DNA of 9,046 nt from Polyangiaceae bacterium. Lineage in GTDB: Bacteria > Myxococcota > Polyangia > Polyangiales > Polyangiaceae. This document shows positions 1 through 7,400 of this stretch, one piece after another. Each line of letters opens with the position of its first letter. Within the stretch, counting starts at the first letter, position 1. The stretch is from positions 1-9,046 of the forward strand of contig JAICTU010000378.1 in the NCBI GenBank assembly GCA_025936205.1. The letters run 5' to 3'. Position numbers and translations under genes: made by a program. The notes beneath the pieces are model-generated. The model saw only the letters and a program-made list of their open reading frames with translations. It had not been told where the DNA came from and ran no database searches.

Positions 1-563
1 AGAACCTCGTCGTGCTCCCGCCCTTCCTGTTCCATTACAGCGATCGCGAGCGCGCCTTCTATCGCACGCTGCCGGGCGACGACCTGGACCAGCTGGCGAG
101 CGCGCTCGGCGTCGGGCGCGACGATCTGGTGGTATGGAACGGGCTCGATCCCAATGCCAACCTGCAGGCAGACATGGTGCTGCAGGTGTTCATCCCGAAG
201 GGTGCCAGCCTCGAAGGCGTGCGGCTGGTGCGCGAGAACAACGTCGGCGAGCAGCTGGAGGTCGGCAGTCCGAGCTTTCTGGCGCACTTCGAGGCCGAGC
301 AGGGCCGCCAGCGGCTGCAAATCCAGGCGCGTGAGGGCGATACGCTGCAGAGCATCGGCAAGCGCTACGATCTCAGCCCGGGCATGATGGAGCGCATCAA
401 TCATTTCGCGCGCGACCGGCGCCTGAGCGAGGGCGCGGCCGTGGTGGTTTACGCCAAGGAGGGCACCACGGCGACCGAGGTCCTGTGGTCGCGGGCCCCC
501 GACCCGCTGCCGCCCGTGGCGCCGCCCTTCCCCGGAGCCCTACCCGGCGGCGCCAGCCGATAG
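1..563 (+). CDS. C-terminal part of a LysM-containing lytic murein transglycosylase (MltD-like), 5' truncated by the window
   Basis: The frame is open from the first full codon (base 3) to a TAG at 561-563, so the start lies upstream of the window. The GTG at 12 is internal to a segment (NLVVLPPFLFHYSDR) that resembles the linker before LysM domains in myxobacterial MltD-like transglycosylases. Counting from the first visible codon, LysM domain 1 covers about residues 19-66 (YRTLPGDDLDQLA, then WNGLDPNANLQ). LysM domain 2 covers about 104-151 (IQAREGDTLQSIGKRYDLS). A Pro-rich tail ends the protein. LysM domains bind peptidoglycan GlcNAc, so the full enzyme should act in the periplasm, cutting glycan strands and leaving 1,6-anhydro ends. 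The catalytic SLT domain is outside the window, so the enzyme class is inferred from the LysM pair and linker. It could instead be another LysM protein. glmU follows after 14 bp, suggesting co-transcription. Confidence 0.75.
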   Translation, partial: NLVVLPPFLFHYSDRERAFYRTLPGDDLDQLASALGVGRDDLVVWNGLDPNANLQADMVLQVFIPKGASLEGVRLVRENNVGEQLEVGSPSFLAHFEAEQGRQRLQIQAREGDTLQSIGKRYDLSPGMMERINHFARDRRLSEGAAVVVYAKEGTTATEVLWSRAPDPLPPVAPPFPGALPGGASR

Positions 564-577
564 TATCGTCCCGCGCC

Positions 578-1996
578 ATGAGCAACCTCGCCGCGTTGGT
601 GCTGGCCGCCGGTCAGAGCCGGCGCATGAAGAGCCCCCTGAGCAAAGTCCTGCATCCCGTCGCAGGCCGTCCTCTCCTGTACTATCCGGTCGCTGCCGCG
701 CGCGCGGCGGGCGCGTCGCAGGTGGTCGTGGTCACCAGCGCCAGAGATCGCGACCAGATCGAGCAGTACCTGGTGGGTGCGTTCGGCGCGAGCCTGATCC
801 GTATCCGCGTGCAAGAGCCACCGCGAGGCACCGGTGACGCCGCCCGCATCGGCCTCGAGGGGCTGGACGCGAGCGCCGAGCGCGTCCTGATCCTGTATGG
901 CGACGTGCCTCTGCTGGAGCAGACCGATCTGGAGCGCCTGGCGGCGACGGCGCAGAGCGCGACGGAGCTCGGGCTCGGCACTTGCCGGCTGCGCGATCCG
1001 CACGGCTACGGTCGCATCGTACGCGCCGCGAACGGCGACGTGCTCGGCATCGTCGAGCACAAGGACTTGAAGGATGCCGCACAGGCGGCGATCGACGAGA
1101 TCAACACCGGGTTGTACGCGGTGCACGTGCGCAGCTTGCACGAGGCGCTCGCCGGCATCTCCAACAACAACGCGCAGGGCGAGTACTACCTGACCGACAT
1201 CCTGCCCTGGTTCGCGAGCCGCGGCCGTGTCCAGGCGGTCTCGCTGTCCGAGGATGCCACGCTCGGGGTCAATGATCGCTCCCAGCTGTGCGAGGTCGAG
1301 GACCGCATGTTCGCGCGCATCGCGCGGCGCCATCGCCTGGCAGGCTCCAGCATCGCCTCGGGCGTGCGCATCGAGGACGCCGTGGTGCTCGGCAGCGACG
1401 TGACCCTCCACGCCAACGTCCACCTGCGCGGCAAGACCGAGATCGGCGACGGCGCACGCATCGACGTCGGCTGCGTGCTGGAGAACGCCCGCGTCGGCGC
1501 CGGAGCGACGGTGCTGCCCTACAGCGTAGTGGCTGACAGCGAGCTCGGGCCGGCATGCCAGATCGGGCCCTTCACCCATGTGCGTCCGCACAGCGTGCTG
1601 GAGGCGGAGGTCAAGCTCGGCAACTTCGTGGAGACGAAGGCCACGCGCCTGCGCCGCGGAGCCAAGGCCAATCACCTCTCCTACTTGGGTGACGGCGACG
1701 TGGGCGAGAACACCAACATCGGCGCTGGCACCATCTTCTGCAACTACGACGGCTACGCCAAACACAAGACCACAATCGGTCGCGATGTGTTCATCGGCAG
1801 CGACTCACAGCTGATCGCGCCAGTGACCATCGGAGACGGCGCCTACGTGGCCACCGCGTCTCACGTGAACGAAGACGTGCCTGCCGACGCGCTGGCCATC
1901 GGCCGAACGCGCCAGAGCACCAAACCCGGCTACGCATCGCGCCTCAAGGCCCGGCTGAAGGCCGCTGCGGCGGCTGCGGGCAAGGGCCACAAGTGA
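578..1996 (+). CDS. glmU: Bifunctional UDP-N-acetylglucosamine pyrophosphorylase / glucosamine-1-phosphate N-acetyltransferase GlmU
   Basis: This cytoplasmic enzyme acetylates glucosamine-1-phosphate with acetyl-CoA and then couples the product to UTP, giving UDP-GlcNAc for peptidoglycan and LPS. The N-terminal half is the uridylyltransferase: LAAGQSRRM near residues 9-17, K23 in KVLHPVAGRP, the GTGDA motif, YGDVPLL with metal-binding D109, and NNNAQGEYYLTDI. The C-terminal half is a left-handed beta-helix with R336, H366 in KANHLSYLGD (the general base, H363 in E. coli), then NTNIGAGTIFCNYDG and VFIGSDSQLIAPV. The protein is 472 residues against 456 in E. coli. The frame is open upstream to a GTG at 485, but those 31 residues are Pro/Arg-rich, overlap the previous gene and match nothing in the family, so the ATG at 578 is preferred. 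No clear Shine-Dalgarno is seen. The Ala/Lys-rich C-terminal tail is low complexity. The gene sits 14 bp from both neighbours. Confidence 0.97.
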   Translation: MSNLAALVLAAGQSRRMKSPLSKVLHPVAGRPLLYYPVAAARAAGASQVVVVTSARDRDQIEQYLVGAFGASLIRIRVQEPPRGTGDAARIGLEGLDASAERVLILYGDVPLLEQTDLERLAATAQSATELGLGTCRLRDPHGYGRIVRAANGDVLGIVEHKDLKDAAQAAIDEINTGLYAVHVRSLHEALAGISNNNAQGEYYLTDILPWFASRGRVQAVSLSEDATLGVNDRSQLCEVEDRMFARIARRHRLAGSSIASGVRIEDAVVLGSDVTLHANVHLRGKTEIGDGARIDVGCVLENARVGAGATVLPYSVVADSELGPACQIGPFTHVRPHSVLEAEVKLGNFVETKATRLRRGAKANHLSYLGDGDVGENTNIGAGTIFCNYDGYAKHKTTIGRDVFIGSDSQLIAPVTIGDGAYVATASHVNEDVPADALAIGRTRQSTKPGYASRLKARLKAAAAAAGKGHK

Positions 1997-2010
1997 GCGG
2001 CAGATCGTAA

Positions 2011-3168
2011 ATGTTCGAACACCCTTTCGACGCGCTCACCATGGAACAACTGCGCGAGCGCCAGAGCGCCAAGTGGCGCATCTACCCACCGGACGTGCTG
2101 CCCGCCTGGCTGGCGGAGACGGACTTTCCGCTCGCGGAGCCGATTGCGCGCGCGCTGCAGGGTGCGATCGCGCGGCACGACGCTGGCTACGCCACGCGCG
2201 GAGAGCTCGGGCAGGCGTTCGCCGAATGGTCGGGCACGCACTGGGGCTGGGCTCCCGATCCGGACGACACACGCCTGGTCGTCGACGTGGTCACGGCCCT
2301 CACAGAGTTGCTGCGGCTCTGCACGGCGCCCGGCGATCACGTGGTGATCGATCCGCCAGTGTATGCTCCATTCGCCAGCGTCATCCAGCAACTCGGGCGG
2401 GTCGTGGCTCCAGTGCCGCTGACCCGGAGCGATGCGGGCTTCGCCATCGACCTGGCGGGTGTAGAGCGAGCCTATCGCGCTGGAGCACGCGTGCACATAT
2501 TGTGCTCACCGCACAATCCGACCGGCACCGTGCACTCGCGCGGCACGCTGAGCACCATCGCCGATCTCGCGCAGCGGCACGGCGTGTGGGTGCTCTCCGA
2601 CGAGATTCACGCGCCCATGACCTTGCCCGGGCGCGAGCACGTGCCCTTTGCTTCGGTCTCGCCCGCGGCGGCCGCGCGCGGCATCTTGCTCACGTCGGCC
2701 TCCAAGACCTGGAACCTGGCCGGGCTCAAGGCCGCGCTGGTGATCGCTTGCGGTGAAGCCTCGCGCACGGTTCTCCGACAATTGCCGGGAGACTTGCCCT
2801 ATCACGCGGGACTGTTCGGCGTGATAGCGGGCGTCGCGGCATTCCGCGAAGGTGAAGCCTATCGCGCAGAGCTCTTGCGCGTGCTCGATCGCAATCGCCA
2901 ACTGCTCGCTGAGCTGCTCAGGGAGCGCTTGCCCGGAGTGGGCTACGTGCCACCGCAGGCGGGCTACCTCGCCTGGTTGGACTTCAACGCCCTGGGCTGG
3001 GCGGACGAACCCTCACGTCGACTGCTGGAGCGCGGTCGGGTGGCGCTCTCGCCGGGACCCAGTTTCGGGGCGCAAGGAATGGGCTTCGCCCGCTTGAACA
3101 TCGGCACGACAGCGATGCTGGTGCGTGAAGCGGTGGAACGGATGTGGCAAGCCGCTCGCGACGCGTGA
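2011..3168 (+). CDS. MalY/PatB-family PLP-dependent C-S lyase or aminotransferase (fold type I)
   Basis: This 385-residue protein is a class I/II aminotransferase-fold enzyme of the MalY/PatB (cystathionine beta-lyase-like) subgroup. Signature features run in order. The N-terminus has FD then KWRIYPPDVLPAWLAETDF (family form KW...LPLWVADMDF). Y118 lies in DPPVYAPF, N169 in SPHNPTG, and D197 in SDEIHAPM, where Asp pairs with the pyridine nitrogen. K232 in SASKTWNLAGLK is the Schiff-base lysine. R361 in FARLNIGT binds the substrate carboxylate. All residues needed for PLP catalysis are present and the length is normal. The likely reaction is beta-elimination of cystathionine or cysteine conjugates to a thiol, pyruvate and ammonia; some relatives transaminate instead, so substrate and gene symbol are left open. 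It starts 14 bp after glmU at an ATG with no clear Shine-Dalgarno and is probably the last gene of that transcript. The next gene runs in the opposite direction. Confidence 0.93.
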   Translation: MFEHPFDALTMEQLRERQSAKWRIYPPDVLPAWLAETDFPLAEPIARALQGAIARHDAGYATRGELGQAFAEWSGTHWGWAPDPDDTRLVVDVVTALTELLRLCTAPGDHVVIDPPVYAPFASVIQQLGRVVAPVPLTRSDAGFAIDLAGVERAYRAGARVHILCSPHNPTGTVHSRGTLSTIADLAQRHGVWVLSDEIHAPMTLPGREHVPFASVSPAAAARGILLTSASKTWNLAGLKAALVIACGEASRTVLRQLPGDLPYHAGLFGVIAGVAAFREGEAYRAELLRVLDRNRQLLAELLRERLPGVGYVPPQAGYLAWLDFNALGWADEPSRRLLERGRVALSPGPSFGAQGMGFARLNIGTTAMLVREAVERMWQAARDA

Positions 3169-3205
3169 ACGACAGTCTCTCAGCCTCACCAAAGACGATG
3201 CGGGC

Positions 3206-3724
3206 TCAGTTTGCGACGGGAGTGGTCAGCTGCACCCAACCGCTCACGTAGGAAGCCAGATCGATGGAGTAGCCGCTCTGGTTCATCATGCAGAGGCCGA
3301 CCGTATACGTACCTGCCGGCAGAGTGACGCTGCCTGCTGCCGATAAGCTGATGGCGCGGTTCAACAGACCGGCTTGCATTTGACCCCAGCCATTGAAGGG
3401 CACCGCGGCCCCACCGGCGTTGTCGTCCCGGTAGCAGAGGTCATAGTAGACCTGATAATTGTAGTAGGGATCCACCGAGCTAGATCCGAGCGGCGCTTGG
3501 GCCATACCGGACACGGTTTGCGTGGAATCGAGAACCACTTGCCGGCTGCCACCGATGAACTGGTCATCGTAGAAGTAGTAATAGCCCTAGTAGAGCATGT
3601 TCCAGTCGGCTGGCCCCGAGAGGGCGTAGATGCTGACGATTCCGGTGCCATCGTGTCCGGCAGGGCCTTGCGGACCCTGCGCGCCCGTCGCACCAACAGG
3701 ACCTTGCGGACCCATCGCATCCAT
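3206..3724 (-). pseudogene. Collagen-like (Gly-X-Y) protein gene interrupted by an in-frame amber codon
   Basis: Read on the minus strand from an ATG at 3724, the frame encodes about eight Gly-X-Y triplets (GPQ GPV GAT GAQ GPQ GPA GHD GTG). A segment IVSIYALSGPADWNMLY follows, then a TAG at 3589-3587. The same frame continues as GYYYFYDDQFIGG and on through a Tyr/Ser-rich, beta-strand-like C-terminal domain of about 125 residues to a TGA at 3208-3206. The continuous reading across the TAG suggests a single TGG (Trp) or similar codon mutated to TAG. The frame is closed upstream by a TGA at 3769-3767, leaving no room for a signal peptide, although such proteins are normally exported. G+C falls to about 52-58 % over 3421-3600, well below the neighbours, which suggests foreign origin or relaxed selection. 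The downstream part could be made alone from a GTG at 3538. Readthrough is possible but nothing in the sequence supports it. The function of the C-terminal domain is unknown. Confidence 0.72.
3666..3713. repeat. Short direct repeat inside the collagen-like coding region
   Basis: The 12-base unit ccttgcggaccc occurs at 3666-3677 and again at 3702-3713, 36 bases apart. That equals twelve codons or four Gly-X-Y triplets. On the coding (minus) strand it encodes the repeated GPQG motif. Such repeats are expected of collagen-like genes and allow slippage changes in triplet number. Confidence 0.7.
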
Positions 3725-3819
3725 GGCGCCTACGGGAGTCGGCGCGTCAGCGCGAGAAGCGCTACGTCAGCCCTCGTCCAGCAAAGTCGAGGATGAGCTC
3801 GCCCTTTGCCGAACACGAA

Positions 3820-3847
3820 CGACGCCAGGATGGCCCTCCTGGCGTCG
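3820..3847. terminator. Perfect 11-bp hairpin, possible terminator of the minus-strand DUF4188 remnant
   Basis: The arms cgacgccagga (3820-3830) and tcctggcgtcg (3837-3847) are exact reverse complements around a 6-base loop. The hairpin lies 77 bases beyond the stop of the minus-strand DUF4188 remnant and upstream of the collagen-like gene on the same strand, a fitting place for a terminator. No real T-tract follows on either strand; the minus strand has only TTCGTGTT. The terminator role is therefore inferred from position and stem strength. It could also be a protein-binding site or a chance palindrome. Confidence 0.4.
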
Positions 3848-3924
3848 CTGGGCGCGCGCAGCGCCGAGCCTGCCATCAGCGCCTTCGTTGCTACAGGTCC
3901 TCTCCGGCGCGTGCTCGAGCGTGC

Positions 3925-4240
3925 TCAGCCCCGCTCCTCGCCCGTTGGCGAGATGGGCGCATCGCTGCCGTCTGACTTGCCGAGCCGACCGAGCGCGGTC
4001 GCTCGAGCACCGAGGGCGTCGAGCTGCTCGCTTACCTTGCCCAAGCCGAACGACAACCGCTCGTAACCGAGGAATCCCGACTCTGGGCGCCGCTCGAGCT
4101 CCTGGATCGTCCCCGGCATCGTGCCGCCGAACCAACAGGTGAAAGGGCAGCTTCGACAGGCGATTGATGCGCGCACCGATCAGGAAAACCACGAAGTCGC
4201 CATCGATCTGCGCGCTCACACGGCGGTTGATCGTCTTCAC
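3925..4240 (-). pseudogene. Degraded DUF4188-family (monooxygenase-like) gene, frameshifted and internally deleted
   Basis: The minus-strand frame starting at a GTG at 4240 reads MKTINRRVSAQIDGDFVVFLIGARIN (shown in pieces: KTINRRVSAQIDGDF, then VVFLIGARIN), the N-terminal hallmark of DUF4188 proteins. After LSKLPFHLLVRR the family sequence continues only in the next frame, as TMPGTIQELERRPESGFLG. Skipping one base near 4123-4133 restores a spacing from RIN to the MP motif that matches my recollection of family members. Right after GFLGYE the frame jumps to RLSFGLGKVSEQL...ALGRLGKSDGS, which resembles the extreme C-terminus of the family. The middle part, about 70 residues with the conserved YWRS and HETY-type segments, is absent. 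It ends at TGA 3927-3925 and encodes only about 105 residues where relatives have roughly 150-170. DUF4188 proteins are distant relatives of antibiotic-biosynthesis monooxygenase-type folds with no settled function. The remnant is almost certainly non-functional. The family call is from memory of its motifs. Confidence 0.68.
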
Positions 4241-4422
4241 GATAGAGCATCGTAGGGCAACGCAAGCCCTGCCCCAAGCCCTAGCTCGCTCCCCTACCCC
4301 ACTCCTACCCCATTGCCGATCCCACACCCGGCACGCACATCCGCCGCCCGAAACGCCTGGAAAATTTGATTCAGTAAGAAGCCCCTCGGTCCGTAATCAT
4401 TCGTTAGCCCCCGCGCTTGCCG
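4241..4422. other. Divergent intergenic region between the DUF4188 remnant and the kinase gene
   Basis: These 182 bases separate two genes pointing away from each other, so they should carry the kinase promoter and the former promoter of the remnant. A comparatively A/T-rich patch (4361-4410, including ggaaaatttgattcagtaag and ccgtaatcattcg) lies just upstream of the kinase start and is the likeliest promoter area. No convincing -35/-10 pair with normal spacing was found, nor a sigma-54 GG-N10-GC match. There is a short imperfect tandem at 4293-4312 (cctacccca twice, 11-base period). Nothing else is visible. Confidence 0.5.
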
Positions 4423-7400
4423 ATGGTGTACCGAAACGTAGACTCGCGAGCGAAACCGCACGCCGAGCGCAAGGACCGAGACGCTCGCAATGTCGCTGGC
4501 TTCGAGCTGATCCGGCGCCTCGGGGCGGGCGGGATGGCGGAGGTCTTCCTCGCACGTCGGCGCTGTGCAGAAGCTACCTACAAGGTGCTCGTCGTCAAGC
4601 GCATCCTGCCCGAGCACCTGCAGACGCCCAACTTCCGGGCCATGTTCGCAGGTGAGGCGCGGCTCGCCACGCGCCTGAACCACCCCAACATCGTGCAGGT
4701 GTACGACTTCCAGGACGCCCAGGAAGAAGGCCAGCTGCTCAGCATGGAGTACGTGGAGGGCCCCGATCTCGGCAAGGTGGCCCGGCGCCTGCGCGAGGAG
4801 AAGCAGGTGTTTCCGCCCTTCGTGGCGGCGCACATCGCGGCCGAGGTCGGGCGTGGGTTGCACTACGCGCACGAGCGCAAGGATGATCGCGGTCAGCCGC
4901 TCGAGATCGTGCACCGCGACATCTCGCCGCAAAACATCCTGGTCAGCTTCGACGGCGCGGTGAAGGTTGCCGATTTCGGCATCGCGACGGCCAGCCTGTT
5001 CCGCGAAGAGCGCGGCGTGCTCAAGGGCAAGCTCGGCTACATGTCGCCGGAGCAGGCGCGCGCCGAGCAGGTCGATCGGCGCTCGGACATCTTCTCGCTG
5101 GGCGTCGTGCTGTATGAGCTCTTGACGGGGCGTCCGCTGTATCGCGCCACCGAAGGGCGAGAGCTGCTCGACCTGGTGCGCCAGGCCAACATCGAAGCAC
5201 CCAGCGTGATCTCCCCCGGCGTGCCCCCCGAGCTGGAGATGATCGTGATGCGCGCGCTCTCGCGCAACCGCGAGGATCGCTTCCAGACCGCGCGCGAGTT
5301 TGCGGCAGCAATCACGCGCGTGCTGCTCGAGAAGCAGGTGCTGGTCGACTCGGACGCGGTCGGCGCGGTGATCTCGCGCTTCGTACCGCGCGAGCAGATG
5401 GAGCCCGAGAGCGTACCCGATCCGGAGTCGACCGGCTCGCGCGGCAGCGGCGCGGTACCCTCGCACGATCCGCAGTTACCGGCGCGCGAAGGCACGAGCC
5501 CGTCACGCGCACGCGGGCGTCTGAGGAGCCGCGAAGGGCGCGAGGTGCGCCACGTGGCCATCGTCACCCTGCGCTTGCACGAGCTGGACGCGCTGCGCGA
5601 GGCGCTCGGCGAGCAGCGCAGCGCGCGGCTGGTGGCACAGCTGCGTTCCACGCTCGGTGAGATGGCCTTCAAGCGCGGCACTACCTGGACCTGGCGGCAG
5701 CCGTCGCCGAGCGCTCCCGGCGCGCACTCGGCGGAGGCCGTGATCGGCTTGCTCGCGAATCCGTACGGCGCCGCCGCCGACGCCGGGCGGCTCGCCGTGG
5801 ACGTGCACGAAGCGCTTCAAGGCGCTTGCGATGCGCTGCCCGTGCAGCTCGCGGCCAGCGTGGGCATCGTGCGCGGGCTGGCCGCGGGCCGCCGCGACGA
5901 CGCCGGACACCTGGTGCAACCGAGCGTGCAGGAGTCCGGCGCGCAGCTCGCCGCGCTGCTCGCGGAGCGCGCTCCACCGGGGCAGACCTGGGTGGCGGGC
6001 GGCCTATATCGCGTGGTGCGGCGCGACTTCGTCTGGTCGGAGGTGCCGCAGCTGACGCTCGGCACGGAGCCGGGCCACCACCGCTTGCCGCGCAACCTGC
6101 ACGCCTACGCGCTGCGCCGCCCGCTCAGCCGCGAGGAGAAGCAGCAGCAAGCGCTCGCCGTCCGTGACCTGATCGGGCGCGACGCGGAGCTCGCCGATTT
6201 GCACGCCGCCTATCACGAGACGGTGAACCGTGAGCACGGCCTCGGCAACATCGTGGCGCGCGTGGTCAAGGGCGAGATCGGCATCGGCAAGACGGCGCTG
6301 ACCAGCGCCTTCGTGGCCGAGCTGCCGCCGGGCGCGCGCCTGCTGCGCGTGGACTGCTCGCCGGCGCAGCGTGAGCTGCCGTTCTATCACGTGGGGCAGT
6401 GGCTGCGCGAGCTGACGGGCGCGCTGGTGGACCAGCCGCTGGAAGAGGCGGTGGCGCTGGTCGGACACGCGCTCGGCGAAGCCTTCTCCGGCGATCAGCG
6501 CCCGGAGATCGTGCGACACATGGCGGAGCTCGCCACGGGCCGCCTGGCGCGCGCGCACGACGAAGCCGACGTCGCCAAGCACCGGCGCTTCATGAGCGTG
6601 GGCTTCCGGCGCGCCTTCACCTGGATGGCGCAACAGGCCCCGCTGGTGGTGGTGCTGGATGGCGTGCAGTGGGCCGACGCGCAGAGCCTGGAGGTGCTCT
6701 CGGCTCTGGTGCGGCACGCCGACGCGCTGCCGATTCTGTTCTTGCTGGTCACGCGCCCCGACGACCACGTCGCCTCGCTGATCGCGGACGTCGTCACCAT
6801 CGAGCTGCTCGGCTTGAGCCAGGAGAACCAGCTGCGCCTGGTGCAGGAGCACCTGGGCGTGGCGCAGGGCGTGGCGGAGGTGTGCGCCGATCTGCTGCCG
6901 CGCGCCGCCGGCAATCCGTTCTTCCTGCTGGAGATGGTGGACGCGCTGCTGGAGCGCGGCGGCGTCGACTACACCCAGGGCCCCGATGGGCAGCAGCGCC
7001 TGGTGCGCGTCGAAGGCAGCGATGCGGCCGCCAAGGCCTTGCCGTCCACGCTCGAGCAGCTGATCGCCGACCGCTTGAACGAGCTGCCGGCGGAGGAGCA
7101 TCGCGTGATCGCCTGGTTGGCGGTGGCGGGTGGTCCGCTCTCGGCGAGCGAGCTGGACGCGTTGATGGAATGCGAGAGCGAGGAGACGGTGGCACGGCTG
7201 TGCGCGCGCGGCTTCTGCGACGTGCAGGCGGACTCGGTCGATCTGCGCCACCCGCTGGTGCGCGACGTGGCCTACCTGGGCGTGGAGGAGATCGAGCGCT
7301 GCCAGATGCACTGCCGCCTGGGCGAGCGCATGGCCGCCGCCCCCGTGGCGCGCGGGCTGGGCGCCGCCATCGTGGGCCGCCACTTCGCGCGCGGCGGCGA

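Noticed and set aside
485..577. N-terminal extension of GlmU from GTG 485
   Set aside because: The 31 extra residues are Pro/Arg-rich, overlap the previous gene in another frame and lie outside the GlmU family alignment, which begins right at the ATG at 578.
449..1765. Long minus-strand open frame (438 codons) opposite glmU
   Set aside because: It is a mirror of the codon bias of the GC-rich glmU gene. Its translation is Ala/Arg/Val/His-rich low complexity with no recognisable domain.
3374..3796. Plus-strand open frames across the pseudogene island (3374-3796, 3630-4142)
   Set aside because: They run antisense to the recognisable collagen-like and DUF4188 sequences and encode nothing identifiable.
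4249..4283. Minus-strand promoter-like pair TTGGGG - 17 bases - TACGAT just before the DUF4188 remnant start
   Set aside because: Spacing is ideal but only 3/6 and 4/6 bases match the consensus, which is expected by chance, and the gene it would serve is broken.
4330..4344. Possible sigma-54 GG/GC elements
   Set aside because: The GG and GC dinucleotides are separated by 11 rather than 10 bases and the flanking bases do not fit the consensus.
4366..4399. TTGATT and TAATCA as a promoter for the kinase gene
   Set aside because: The spacing is 22 bases, too long for a sigma-70 type promoter. Only the general A/T enrichment was kept as an observation.
4897..4941. HRDISPQN (Ser instead of the Lys of HRDLKPEN) as a sign of an inactive kinase
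   Set aside because: This Ser variant is common in myxobacterial Ser/Thr kinases, and the catalytic Asp, Asn, DFG, Lys and Glu are all present.
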